From assembly GCF_040892595.1 (NCBI RefSeq), contig NZ_JBFRYB010000001.1:868001-932000 (forward strand): DNA of 64,000 nt, written 5' to 3'. Source of the DNA: Zhongshania sp. R06B22 (GTDB lineage Bacteria; Pseudomonadota; Gammaproteobacteria; Pseudomonadales; Spongiibacteraceae). Positions 38,128 to 46,664 of the stretch are shown piece by piece (position 1 is the stretch's first letter; each line of letters starts with the position of its first letter). The position numbers and the translations under genes were made by a program. Under the pieces are notes generated by a model. The model saw nothing but the letters and a program-made list of their open reading frames with translations. It did no database searches and had not been told where the DNA came from.

Positions 38128-38338
38128 TTAGTTATACCCGCTTTTGGATTTCTACTGGCGTGGAGCTTAGATTTATCTCCCAAAATTGCTGCTGGCCTTG
38201 GCGATAACGCGCTCACGGGTACGTGGAGACTGCGGGGGTGGAATCAGGAGAGACGCCGTTATTGAGAATAGCGGCGATTTAAAAATCCCCTGATGCCACG
38301 TTATCTATAGGCCATGAAATATGGCGATACCCTCGCCA

Positions 38339-39565
38339 CTACTCAAACTCAGCCGGATCGGGAGCCAAGCCATTGCCGCGATAGACTTTTTCAAGGCCAT
38401 TTATCCGCGTTGCGCTATCGTGCAAAAACGATAAATGGGGATGACCGCCCTCAAGGACTGACAGCGCTGAGGCGTCGCCGCGCAAATAATAATTCATCCA
38501 CGCTAAAGAGTAAGTGGCGGCAATATCCCGGCCCCATGTCGCGGTGGGAAGGAAAGGATAATTGGTGTGCTGGCCGTGACTGGAGGCCTCGGCAACAATA
38601 AATGCCCTATCGCTTTCAAAACTATCGTATAGCGGCCGAACCACAGCGGGATTAATAAAGGGCAGGGGAGCAATGGGGCCATCGTGATCACCGGTTTGAA
38701 TCATGATCGGAATCGGACTCGCGCTAACCGACTCACCTACCGGCGCTGCAGCAACCGCGGCCTTGATGCGCACGGGGTTAGCTTCTGTGGCGTTACTCGC
38801 TTCCTGTTCTTGCACACGCAGCACCGCAGCGGCGCCCATGCTATGACCTATCACACCGACTTGCTCGGCATTGAGCACGCTGGCCACTGACGACTGCTCA
38901 AATAAATACGTCATTGCGTCCTGGGCGTCATGCAGATTATTGCCGGGGTCGCCCTCAACCTCGTCCTCAGAATGGCCTTGGCCACTAAAATCAAAGGCAA
39001 ACACCATATAGCCATTGTCGGCAAACAAGCGATGCCACCAGCGGTACATGGCAATATTGGTATTCAAACCCTCTAAGGCGATGATCACCGGAAAAGGCCC
39101 CTCTCTAGGGCTGCCCGTTGCCGCATACGGCAAAACAATTTCACCGTATAATTTAGTGCCATAGCGATTGAGAAACTCCACCGGAATTAAGGCTACTTCG
39201 GCGTTCTCATAGGGGTGGCCATACCAGTGGTAGGCATGCTGTGGGCGCGAGCCATCTTGCAGTTGGGCAAAGGTCGAACGCACCATATGCTCGACAATCA
39301 CTGGATCGCTTATATCGTTAATGGTGTAACCAAAGGCGACCGGGTCAAACAGACGGTTCACGACATTGCTGGGCAGCATAGCGGCGAGCTCGGCGCCATT
39401 GGTGACAATGGGCTCGAATTGCTCTGGAGCTGGTGGCGGGTTTTCACCTTGCTGCGATGCTGGCCATGACGCTAAGCCGCTAGCCGCAGCGGCGCCACCA
39501 GAGCTGGAATTACCGCCACAGGCCATCAGCGACACACTGAACAATACCAATAAATATAAACGCAT
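38339..39565 (-). CDS. alpha/beta hydrolase lipoprotein (dienelactone hydrolase-like)
   Basis: 408 aa. The signal peptide ends in a lipobox (SLMACGG) with a serine/glycine linker. The hydrolase core has MVFAFDFSGQGHSEDE, the nucleophile elbow VGVIGHSMGAAAVLR, an acid candidate in IMIQTGDHDGP and a late catalytic His in SSHGQHTNYPF. Probably an esterase or lipase acting outside the cytoplasm. A copy of the CGTCATTTAA motif lies just upstream of its start, at 39604. Confidence 0.82.
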   Translation of the reverse strand: MRLYLLVLFSVSLMACGGNSSSGGAAAASGLASWPASQQGENPPPAPEQFEPIVTNGAELAAMLPSNVVNRLFDPVAFGYTINDISDPVIVEHMVRSTFAQLQDGSRPQHAYHWYGHPYENAEVALIPVEFLNRYGTKLYGEIVLPYAATGSPREGPFPVIIALEGLNTNIAMYRWWHRLFADNGYMVFAFDFSGQGHSEDEVEGDPGNNLHDAQDAMTYLFEQSSVASVLNAEQVGVIGHSMGAAAVLRVQEQEASNATEANPVRIKAAVAAAPVGESVSASPIPIMIQTGDHDGPIAPLPFINPAVVRPLYDSFESDRAFIVAEASSHGQHTNYPFLPTATWGRDIAATYSLAWMNYYLRGDASALSVLEGGHPHLSFLHDSATRINGLEKVYRGNGLAPDPAEFE

Positions 39566-39679
39566 ACCGATTCCTGAGCTAAGCTATCAATCAGTCGTGA
39601 TCTTACGTCATTTAAGGTGCGAAAAACCTAGTCTGTTCAGTGGTACTTGAATCAGTCCCTTGGTAATAGACTTGGTGGC

Positions 39680-40930
39680 CTAGCCGAGTAGTTGCTGGGC
39701 CTCCCGTCTGAGAAGTTGATATTGATCACTCTGACTATCTTTTTGGGCGCAAACCTTTAAAAGATCATCAATAAAATAAGCCAGTGCACGGCCTTCAATC
39801 CGTTTGATGAGTTGCTGCTGCGACTCACTCAACATGTGGTACATACTCGCTGCGCCAAAATCACCAAATAGCACATTGGCCTGCTCATCGACCAAGGTGT
39901 TGTGGGCATAGAGATCGCCGTGACAAACCTGAGCTGCATGCAAATGCGCAAACACTCCTCGCATCTGTTCTATGACCTTTGCGATTTTCTCTATCGATAA
40001 AGTGAAATCGGCCGGAAAGGTGTCGCGGGTGCAGCTGTCTAAACTCGGCGGTAATCCCAAGTTGTGAAACTGCGCCGGAATCAAACGCATCACCAGGGCT
40101 AGGTAGTCGACTTCCTTAACCTGCGCCAGCGAGCTGACCAGATTGGGATGACTGCCCACTTTTAAACAGGCTTGCATTTCATCTTCGGGATAGCCGTCGC
40201 TGGTCACTTTGCCTTTAAACACTTTTACGGCGATATCGTTTGGAAACTCGGTCTGAGGCTCTGTCCACGTCGCCTTGGAAATAATCCCAGATGCGCCTTG
40301 CCCAAGTACATTCTCCACGTGGTAACTCGATGAGGATATTAGCGGCACAGACTGCAGGCTATCACTGCAGCGACTGAAAGGGTTGCCCGAAAACGCGATC
40401 CACGCCAGTTTAGGCAGGCTGGAGACTTGCGCTGGAAAGGCGCTGAGTTGGTTGGCAGAAATACGCAGTAATTCCAAGTTTTTGCACTGACGTAGAGATT
40501 CCGGAAGTTCACGGAGTCTATTCCCTGCCAGTAGTAATTTTTGTAAGTGTGGTCGCTTGCCCAGCGCTTCTGGTAGAGACTCCATGTGGTTGTCGGTTAG
40601 GGTCAGCCACCGCAGCTTGGCTGGCAGCGAGCTAGCCGACACAGTGTGTATCTTATTGGCTTTAAAGCCCACCATCTCCAAATTCTCACATTCCCCCAGT
40701 ACATCTGGCAGAACGGTAAACTGGTTATTTGAGGCAAAGATAATTTTCAGTTTTTTAAGTTGCGCGATTGACGCCGGCAGTGTCGTCAATTGATTGTTAG
40801 ATAGGTCAAGAATTTCTAGGCTATCTGCAAGCGACAAAATCTCAAGCGGAAATTCACGCAAATCTGCTGCCAAGCTTAGGCGCTGAATACCGGCTAATTC
40901 GCCGGACTGAAGCTGTGCAAGTGTGTGCAT
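39680..40930 (-). CDS. leucine-rich-repeat protein kinase
   Basis: 416 aa. Residues ~15-205 hold about eight LRR units (for example LEILDLSNNQLTTLPASIAQ). A eukaryote-like kinase domain follows: glycine loop VLGQGASGIISKA, lysine in DIAVKVFKG, catalytic loop VCHGDLYAHNTLVD and FGDFGAAS. The histidine-to-kinase spacing is normal and the catalytic Asp and DFG are present, so it is probably active. This LRR-plus-kinase family occurs sporadically in Gammaproteobacteria; its partners and targets are not known. No signal peptide, so cytosolic. Confidence 0.85.
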   Translation of the reverse strand: MHTLAQLQSGELAGIQRLSLAADLREFPLEILSLADSLEILDLSNNQLTTLPASIAQLKKLKIIFASNNQFTVLPDVLGECENLEMVGFKANKIHTVSASSLPAKLRWLTLTDNHMESLPEALGKRPHLQKLLLAGNRLRELPESLRQCKNLELLRISANQLSAFPAQVSSLPKLAWIAFSGNPFSRCSDSLQSVPLISSSSYHVENVLGQGASGIISKATWTEPQTEFPNDIAVKVFKGKVTSDGYPEDEMQACLKVGSHPNLVSSLAQVKEVDYLALVMRLIPAQFHNLGLPPSLDSCTRDTFPADFTLSIEKIAKVIEQMRGVFAHLHAAQVCHGDLYAHNTLVDEQANVLFGDFGAASMYHMLSESQQQLIKRIEGRALAYFIDDLLKVCAQKDSQSDQYQLLRREAQQLLG

Positions 40931-41225
40931 AAAATCTATTTCTAGGGAGGTTTTTTAGAAGGGCGCTAGTTTACTGATGTTGTGGGCAAAAAGATAAATT
41001 TGCCGGCTCTTTAAGGCAGGCGCTGATGGTGTGATTCTGATTGGCCATCTGCGGCGTATATAACAGGGCGGTATTAAAGGTCTTTGATATACTAGGCTAC
41101 TTTGATTCAAGCCCTTGTGGCGGGGGCGGCTATTTGCGGTGTTAAACTGAGGCCCGCCTTTCTTTTAAGTCAGCCGCAAAGGCGCTCGCGATACTTTATC
41201 TCCCCTAGGCTTAGGAAAATTTCTT

Positions 41226-41666
41226 ATGAATGCTGAGAATTTGGCCATTATATCGGCCGGTGTATTTTTTCTTACCGGTCTCCTTACTGGGGTGTGGAAA
41301 TACCAACAAATAATGACGTCAGAAGATAGTAGTGCGCACCCCTATGTGGATATTTGCCATAGAGCGTCTCTGCTGTACGCTTTTGCGGCAATATTATTGG
41401 CAAAGTTTGCAGAGGTAAGCCAGCTTTCAAATAGAGTTGAGTTAATTTCTGTGGGCGTGGTGGTGTTTTATTTTGCTACAGCGATTACCACATATCTTGT
41501 TCATGGCTTATTGAAAGACACCGACAATCAATTAAAGTCACCCCACGCCATGGGCCGGTTAACAATCTCATCAAGGATGATTTCACTGTATATGTGGACC
41601 TTGATAGCCGCAGAGATTGGTGGCTTTCTAGTGCTTTTCTACGGTGTTCTTATTGCGATATTGTAG
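41226..41666 (+). CDS. four-helix membrane protein, unknown function
   Basis: 146 aa with four clear membrane helices (about residues 7-26, 45-65, 72-92 and 120-143). A HGLLKDTDNQLKSPHAMG loop lies between helices three and four. No family recognised with confidence. An AGGAAA site precedes the ATG. Isolated gene. Confidence 0.6.
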   Translation: MNAENLAIISAGVFFLTGLLTGVWKYQQIMTSEDSSAHPYVDICHRASLLYAFAAILLAKFAEVSQLSNRVELISVGVVVFYFATAITTYLVHGLLKDTDNQLKSPHAMGRLTISSRMISLYMWTLIAAEIGGFLVLFYGVLIAIL

Positions 41667-41979
41667 TTGCCTAGGCTTATTTTCATTTAAACCATGAAAT
41701 AACGCTCTTCTTAAAAATTATTGTTTTTGCGGGCTGGTCAAAAAGGTGTTCTGTGGGTGCTATAGTCTCTTAATCGCACCGTGAGGATATGAGTTTCCCT
41801 GCGGTCAGCGCTCCTATATTTCGGCTCTTTACACGTTTGAGTAATGTATTCGATTTCTTTGTTTCGTGGGCGACACTCCGGTTACGATTCAACAGATTAG
41901 GACCTTGCCTTAGTCGTTTGAATACCACAGGTGTTGCCGTACATCTCTAATGACCTTTTTGTTTCTGTGAGGCTTATGC
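41667..41979. other. intergenic region
   Basis: 313 bases upstream of the cupin gene. No gene, repeat or clear RNA structure is seen. Confidence 0.5.
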
Positions 41980-42648
41980 ATGACCACTTACATTCACGCT
42001 GATTTTGAACAGCGTATTGTTATTCGACCAGAGGACTATTGCTGGGTCGATTCCCCCATGCCCGGTGTCGAACGCATGATGCTCGACAGAATCGGCGATG
42101 AAGTCGCTAGAGCCACGTCGATTGTTAGATATGCGCCATTCAGCGAGTTCTCACCACACCTCCATTCAGGTGGTGAAGAGTTTTTGGTGCTAGATGGGGT
42201 TTTCGCAGACGAGTATCAGGACTATCCCAAGGGCAGCTATGTGCGTAACCCGATTGGAACCTCACACAAACCCAGCATAGGAAAAGATGGCGCAACTATT
42301 TTCGTCAAACTACAGCAGTTTAGTAAAGCTGACACCGAGCAGAAGGTGATTGATACGCACACAGCGTCTTGGCGGCAGGGTCTTGTTGGCGGGCTAACCG
42401 TCATGCCATTACATGAATTTGAAGGCGAACACGTAGCCTTAGTAAAGTGGGCGCCCAATACACAATTTAGTACTCACCAGCATTGGGGTGGCGAAGAGAT
42501 TTTTGTTATAGAGGGCACTTTTCACGACGAGCACGGCGCTTACCCAAAAGGCTCTTGGTTGCGTAGCCCCCATCTGAGTAGGCATACGCCGTTTACAAAA
42601 GAAGACGGTGCACTTATTTATGTTAAGACTGGGCACTTGAATCTGTAG
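41980..42648 (+). CDS. ChrR-type double-cupin protein
   Basis: 222 aa with two cupin domains in tandem. The metal-binding motifs are HLHSGGEEFLVLDGVFADE and THQHWGGEEIFVIEGTFHDEHG, each followed by YPKGSW/Y-R-PxxxSH. These match the C-terminal cupin of the anti-sigma factor ChrR, but the N-terminal zinc anti-sigma domain is missing and no sigma factor gene is adjacent. It may be a metal-binding stress protein or enzyme rather than an anti-sigma factor. Confidence 0.82.
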   Translation: MTTYIHADFEQRIVIRPEDYCWVDSPMPGVERMMLDRIGDEVARATSIVRYAPFSEFSPHLHSGGEEFLVLDGVFADEYQDYPKGSYVRNPIGTSHKPSIGKDGATIFVKLQQFSKADTEQKVIDTHTASWRQGLVGGLTVMPLHEFEGEHVALVKWAPNTQFSTHQHWGGEEIFVIEGTFHDEHGAYPKGSWLRSPHLSRHTPFTKEDGALIYVKTGHLNL

Positions 42649-42770
42649 TAATACCAAGACGCTTATTGATAACAACTGTCTTGGACGGAGTCGGCGTAGT
42701 GCTGATGAACCCTAGCGTGACATGAGGCCAGGCGTTTGAATGTGGCTTTTGAGCTGACTAGCTAAACAGA

Positions 42771-43214
42771 CTAAATGCCCGCTAAATTGACGGTGCCAGG
42801 CTGGGGCTGAATCAATAGCGCGCGGAAATCATCCGGTATAGTAACTTTCTTATGTTCATTCGCGGTCACCATCACGTAGACGATTTTTGCGCTGGCAATT
42901 TCTCGCTGTGTTTCTACGTCGGTGAACTGCAATTCAATGGTATATGATGTCCTTCCCAGTTTAATGTCTGTAATGCTAATAGCGACCACATCGTCGAAGG
43001 TGCAGGGTGACTTCCACTCTATTAATAAAGACACCACCTGACTATCAAGCCCCATATCAAGCATATCCTGATAGCTGCCGAAGGCTCGCCGATAAAACTC
43101 AGTTACCGCAACGTCGACGTATTCGCCGTAGCGAGCATTAAACATAACGCCTTGGGCATCGCAGTCGGAATAGCGAATTCTAACCAGTACTTTAAATGGG
43201 TCTTGCAAGGTCAC
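42771..43214 (-). CDS. 4-hydroxybenzoyl-CoA thioesterase family (hotdog) protein
   Basis: 147-aa hotdog-fold acyl-CoA thioesterase of the YbgC/4HBT class. The catalytic motif is RYSDCDAQGVMFNARYGEYVD, with the Asp in the expected position, and a second conserved segment is IEWKSPCTFDDVV. The acyl substrate is unknown. Next to the hydroxylase gene on the same strand, separated by 70 bases, so possibly one lipid-related unit. Confidence 0.85.
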   Translation of the reverse strand: MTLQDPFKVLVRIRYSDCDAQGVMFNARYGEYVDVAVTEFYRRAFGSYQDMLDMGLDSQVVSLLIEWKSPCTFDDVVAISITDIKLGRTSYTIELQFTDVETQREIASAKIVYVMVTANEHKKVTIPDDFRALLIQPQPGTVNLAGI

Positions 43215-43284
43215 TTCTCCGGAAATCTAGTTCGTTTTTTAAAGTGAAAAATCTTGGGCAGTGCTAAGCAATAGATTCCCTTAA

Positions 43285-44160
43285 TCAATCATTTTTTTGC
43301 GTTTTGAAAGGCACCGAAAGTTGCGACCACCAGCTGGCTGGAATGGAATCATTTTTGATTCCCAGGCGCTCTGGGCCAGATCTTGTCGCATCACGGAATC
43401 GGGTGCCAAACACCACATCCCAAAACAGAAAGTTACTACCGTAATTATGATTTGCCTCAGACACATCCTGTGAATGATGCCAGCGATGCATTTCGCCAAC
43501 GCTGAAGACCCAAGTTAACGGGCCGAGTTTAAAGTTGATATTTGCATGCTGGAACAGGCCAATGAGGGAGTTCGCCAAGCCTACCAGTGCCAACACTTCT
43601 GCGCTTGCACCGGCCAGTGCCAGCGGCACCGCGTTGATAACACCGCGAAACACCACTTCGCCAAAATGGGCTCGCGTTGCATTGAGCCAGTACAATCTTT
43701 TTGGGTTGTGATGAATGGCATGAAAACGCCATAAGAAAGGCACTTCGTGTAGCCAGCGATGAGGCCAATAGTCGAAAAACTCCACGACTAAGCAAGCCAA
43801 TAGAAACTGAGCGAGCAATGGCCACTCTGAGGGCCATAGACCTATGCCCAAGGCATTCGACAACATAGCGCCGCCCACTACAACCCCGGCAGCGACCAAG
43901 GGCTGCACCAGTGCGTTGATGCCAAAGTAGCTAGGTAAATACAGTAAGTCTGTTCGCAGGTCGCCCTGCCCTTGATTCCACTCTTTACGGTAGGGAAGTA
44001 AGCGCTCCAATGTCACCACCAGCACTAGGCTTGTTAATGTTCCGATCCCAGCGACCAGACTCGGCGCATGGCCGGCGTCGATAGCCCAAACTGCGCCAAG
44101 CAGCACGGCGGCAACTGTCACCGGAAAGATAGACCATGAAATAACATCAAGCGCTTTCAT
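43285..44160 (-). CDS. sterol desaturase/fatty acid hydroxylase family protein
   Basis: 291-aa membrane di-iron oxygenase. Several hydrophobic helices and the histidine boxes HRWLHE, HAIHHNPKRLYW and MHRWHHSQ with NHNYGSN give the full set of metal ligands. Likely hydroxylates or desaturates a lipid. A CGTCATTTAA motif lies about 75 bases upstream of the start. It is the last core-like gene before the accessory island. Confidence 0.85.
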   Translation of the reverse strand: MKALDVISWSIFPVTVAAVLLGAVWAIDAGHAPSLVAGIGTLTSLVLVVTLERLLPYRKEWNQGQGDLRTDLLYLPSYFGINALVQPLVAAGVVVGGAMLSNALGIGLWPSEWPLLAQFLLACLVVEFFDYWPHRWLHEVPFLWRFHAIHHNPKRLYWLNATRAHFGEVVFRGVINAVPLALAGASAEVLALVGLANSLIGLFQHANINFKLGPLTWVFSVGEMHRWHHSQDVSEANHNYGSNFLFWDVVFGTRFRDATRSGPERLGIKNDSIPASWWSQLSVPFKTQKND

Positions 44161-44317
44161 CGATTACTCACTGTAGCTTTTATTCCCCATAGAATACGGT
44201 AGTTTGAATGCGGGTTGAATAGTCTTTGATTTTGCGTCATTTAAGACTGAAATTTGCAAGATAGTTTGAATGTAGTGGCATAGTGAATTTGGCCACCTGA
44301 TCAGAGGTGATATGATC

Positions 44318-44606
44318 GCCTCTAGTGTTACAGTAGCGGTCATTCGCTGAAACTATCAAACTCGCATTCAGCAGCATGGCTTCTCACTAATTCTGGTGGA
44401 ATTCACTTAAGCAATTGATTTTTATTGAGTAGTGATTATGCTCATTGTTAAGGGATTCCACATCAAATGCAGGATGCACACAAATAAAAAACTTCAGGCA
44501 TACTACTACCCTGATTTAAATAGAATTATCTTGCTTAATCACCTCAAAGCTTAGACTCGCTATGTTCACGAGTTATACATCGCAACGCATTTGAACTTAC
44601 TGTTAG
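44318..44606. repeat. 290-bp direct repeat, copy A (before the mer block)
   Basis: Imperfect copy of the sequence at 46665-46956; both run from a TCTAG-containing edge to GTTAG. Long identical stretches include TTGATTTTTATTGAG, ATCAAATGCAGGATGCAC, AATAGAATTATC and CGCAACGCATTTGAA. The right edge is exactly the start of the merR block. The 32-codon frame seen in copy B is broken here by indels and a TAG. Confidence 0.85.
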
Positions 44607-44611
44607 ATGCC
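44602..44611 (+). other. cassette boundary at start of mer block
   Basis: GTTAGAT fits the attC/attI core GTTRRRY. The first nine block bases, TTAGATGCC, are exactly complementary to GGCATCTAA at 45662-45670, just after the last gene of the block. In integron cassettes the start and the attC 5' arm of the same cassette must match in this way. Confidence 0.55.
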
Positions 44612-44623
44612 AAGGCTAGCTAT

Positions 44624-45013
44624 ATGAGAATCGGAGAGCTTGCTGGAGAAGCTAGGGTATCGGTCGAAACCGTTCGGTATTACCAGCGAAGGGACTTATT
44701 GGATATTCCAGAGCGTCCATATGGCGAAAATCGTATTTATGTTTCTGAGCATCTGGACAGGCTTCGCTTTATTAAACGAGCCCAAGCTTTAGGTTTTTCG
44801 CTTTCTGAAGTTGAATCACTGCTTAGCCTTTCTGCCTCCAGTTGTGCTGAAGCGGAGCAATTAGCGAATCGTAAGCTTATATTGGTTAATGAAAAATTAG
44901 CTGACCTTTCTCGAATCCAGTCGGTATTAGAGCGAGCTGTTGCAGGTTGCCGGTCAACCCAACCTTATGAGGGGTGCCCAATCATCGAAAGTTTAATTGA
45001 TCCCAAGGCTTGA
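44624..45013 (+). CDS. merR: MerR-type mercury-responsive regulator
   Basis: 129-aa MerR-family activator. N-terminal helix-turn-helix MRIGELAGEARVSVETVRYY, then a long dimer helix. Cys74, Cys109 and Cys118 have spacings of 35 and 9, the same as the three mercury ligands of Tn501 MerR, so Hg(II) sensing is likely. The ATG at 44624 is preferred; an upstream TTG at 44591 starts inside the repeat. Unlike classical mer operons the gene is co-directional with the genes it should control, and its stop codon overlaps their -35 box. Confidence 0.87.
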   Translation: MRIGELAGEARVSVETVRYYQRRDLLDIPERPYGENRIYVSEHLDRLRFIKRAQALGFSLSEVESLLSLSASSCAEAEQLANRKLILVNEKLADLSRIQSVLERAVAGCRSTQPYEGCPIIESLIDPKA

Positions 45014-45041
45014 AGCCGTACCTAGGTACGGACTCTATACT
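45010..45041 (+). promoter_or_regulatory. MerR-type promoter/operator
   Basis: -35 TTGAAG and -10 TATACT are separated by 20 bp, the stretched spacing typical of MerR-activated promoters. The spacer contains the perfect palindrome CCGTACCTAGGTACGG (45016-45031), which has the GTAC-N4-GTAC core of mer operators. The -35 box overlaps the merR stop codon. Confidence 0.82.
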
Positions 45042-45079
45042 GACTCCGTTCTAATACGTGAGGTCAGCCTTGAGCGAAT

Positions 45080-45463
45080 ATGAAAAACTCTCTAGATTCA
45101 ATCGGTGGAATTGGAAGTGTAATTTCAGCGGTACCCGCCGCAGCTCCTTGCTGCCTTCCATTCTTAGCATCAGTCGCGGGCGCTGTTGGCCTTAGCTCAC
45201 TTTTGCCATATTCAGGATACATCATTTATTTCGTACAGGCGTTTGCTGTTATTGCTGCTGTCGGTGCACTCTTATCGTTCAAAAAACACCATAGGGCTAT
45301 GCCTTTAACGCTAACAATCATAAGTGTCCTGGCACTCATTTACGCTTATAACGTATCACTGGTCGCGTGGCTTTTGTATGCTGGTTTAGGTGGCCTGGTT
45401 GTTGCCGCCATTTGGAATACCATTGAGTTAAAAAGGTGCAATCAATGCCAAACACCAGCGTAG
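45080..45463 (+). CDS. MerC/MerT-like mercury transport protein
   Basis: 127 aa with four predicted helices. A vicinal cysteine pair (Cys24-Cys25 in APCCLPFLASVAGAVGLSSL) sits in the first helix, as in mercuric-ion importers of the MerT/MerC group, and a second pair (CNQC) is at the C-terminus. It lies directly downstream of the MerR-type promoter. No merA (mercuric reductase) or merP is seen in the window, so import without reduction would be odd. The real metal or function may differ. Confidence 0.65.
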   Translation: MKNSLDSIGGIGSVISAVPAAAPCCLPFLASVAGAVGLSSLLPYSGYIIYFVQAFAVIAAVGALLSFKKHHRAMPLTLTIISVLALIYAYNVSLVAWLLYAGLGGLVVAAIWNTIELKRCNQCQTPA

Positions 45464-45660
45464 TGCTTCAATCCACAATTCAGTGTCCTCACTGTGGCCA
45501 TACCCAAAACGAAACAATGCCAACGGATGCCTGCCAGTATTTCTATGATTGCGAGAACTGTAAGAAAGTACTCAAACCAAACGCAGGAGATTGCTGTGTG
45601 TTTTGTAGTTTTGGCACTGTAAAGTGTCCTCCAATACAAGAAGGCGAGTGTTGTGGCTAA
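45445..45660 (+). CDS. GDCCVxC domain protein
   Basis: 71-aa cysteine-rich protein. A zinc-ribbon-like CPHCGHTQNE lies at residues 14-23, a further CENC follows, then GDCCVFCSFGTVKCPP at 48-63 and a terminal CC. This matches the small GDCCVxC family often encoded beside mercury transporters. It overlaps the end of the transporter gene, so the two are coupled. An ATG at 45445 is chosen over a GTG at 45436 because of spacing from AAAAGG. Probably binds metal. Confidence 0.8.
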   Translation: MPNTSVVLQSTIQCPHCGHTQNETMPTDACQYFYDCENCKKVLKPNAGDCCVFCSFGTVKCPPIQEGECCG

Positions 45661-45661
45661 T

Positions 45662-45670
45662 GGCATCTAA
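45662..45670 (+). other. end of mer block: attC-like 5' arm
   Basis: GGCATCTAA, one base after the last stop codon of the block, is the exact complement of the block's first nine bases. The following bases read AAT rather than the usual AAC. Beyond it a hairpin (arms around GCCGAGG and CCTCAGCC) is seen, but no clear GTTRRRY partner, so the attC is degenerate or truncated. Confidence 0.45.
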
Positions 45671-45732
45671 TCGGGTAGCCGAGGGCCTCTAAACCTCAGC
45701 CCCCACAACACCCTGCATGCAGGTCATCACGC

Positions 45733-45808
45733 GTCCGCTTATTACCAGATCAGGATGCGGCCCGAAGATGCTGGGTGTGTTTGGCTCTAGCGTCACATTA
45801 GCGGACAT
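45733..45808. repeat. short dispersed repeats between mer block and frameshifted ORF
   Basis: CCGCTTATTACCA at 45735 recurs at 52433 and, with one change, at 51245. TTTGGCTCTAGCGTCACA at 45780 recurs at 46662, at the edge of repeat copy B. On the minus strand these bases fall in a 39-codon open frame (45689-45808) starting MSANVTLEPN, whose reality is doubtful. Confidence 0.6.
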
Positions 45809-45933
45809 ACAAAAACCGCGCTCTGCTCCCTGAAGTGCCTTCTGGATTCAATTTTGATACGCTTTAGGGACTGATAACACTCAGGGATGACACCAAGCTC
45901 AACTCATGCAAACTCACATCCGTACTTTGTTTA

Positions 45934-46192
45934 ATGGTTCTTGCTTCACTAACGCAAGCCGCTAATGAGCCGAGGCGTGATGACTACTCCGTTGAAGATA
46001 TTACTGCGAGGTATTGCGACGAGCAGTTTGCAAATATATCCGAGCTAATTTGATCGATTACGCCAATTTCATCGGTGGACAAATCTTTACGCGCACACTT
46101 GGGCTAGTAGGTCGTTTAGCTTCAGCAATTATGAATTTCCAGATGAGTACGATTTCTACGGTGATGTTGGGGGCAGGCGGAATTGTTTATGA
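45934..46192 (+). pseudogene. probable frameshifted small secreted protein
   Basis: An ATG at 45934 gives MVLASLTQAANEPRR, like the end of a signal peptide, and continues to SVEDITARYCDEQFANISEL before a TGA at 46051. One frame over, directly from 46052, the reading continues DRLRQFHRWTNLYAHTW to NYEFPDEYDFYGDVGG and stops in a TGA that overlaps the next gene's ATG (ATGA). Joining the two gives a coherent protein of about 85 residues, suggesting a single-base frameshift. A sequencing error is possible. No family recognised. Confidence 0.4.
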
Positions 46193-46569
46193 AAAATGAA
46201 TTTAGCGCAACGCATGTATATAAGACGAGTAGCACGATTGGTGGGACGATATTTATTGCCTTCATGGCGGCTTACTATAATGAGAGTATAAATTATATTT
46301 TTCTTGGAGGATTGACTGTTTTTTTGATTTGTTTATTTGAGCCAGGGCTTAGATTTATTTTCCAGATGAATAGAGTTGCTTTGATATCTTTTGGTGTTGC
46401 CTATGTCGCTCAGATTGTTATATCTGTTTGTATAGTAAAAATGGGGATAGCCTTAAACGATTGGTTAAAACTTTTGATACCATTAATACAGGGGGGCATC
46501 ATGTTTTTGTTAGTATTTTGGATGTATAGGCCTAAGATATTAGAGGCCTATGGGTGGGAATCAAAGTAG
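46189..46569 (+). CDS. small four-helix membrane protein, unknown function
   Basis: 126 aa, very A+T-rich coding, with four hydrophobic helices (about residues 15-35, 38-57, 68-90 and 98-118). It starts at an ATG overlapping the stop of the preceding broken frame. No family recognised. Its base composition differs clearly from the core genes, which fits a horizontally acquired block. Confidence 0.55.
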   Translation: MKNEFSATHVYKTSSTIGGTIFIAFMAAYYNESINYIFLGGLTVFLICLFEPGLRFIFQMNRVALISFGVAYVAQIVISVCIVKMGIALNDWLKLLIPLIQGGIMFLLVFWMYRPKILEAYGWESK

Positions 46570-46664
46570 CCGGAAATAGAAGGCATCATGGATCGGCAGG
46601 GTCGGGGTCACCAGGATCGCCAGCAGCACAAGTTGGGTCAGGATTTATGAATTAGGCAGTGTTT

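Noticed and set aside
46014..46199. 61-codon plus-strand frame before the small membrane protein
   Set aside because: Third frame across the probable frameshifted gene; the other two frames join into a better protein.
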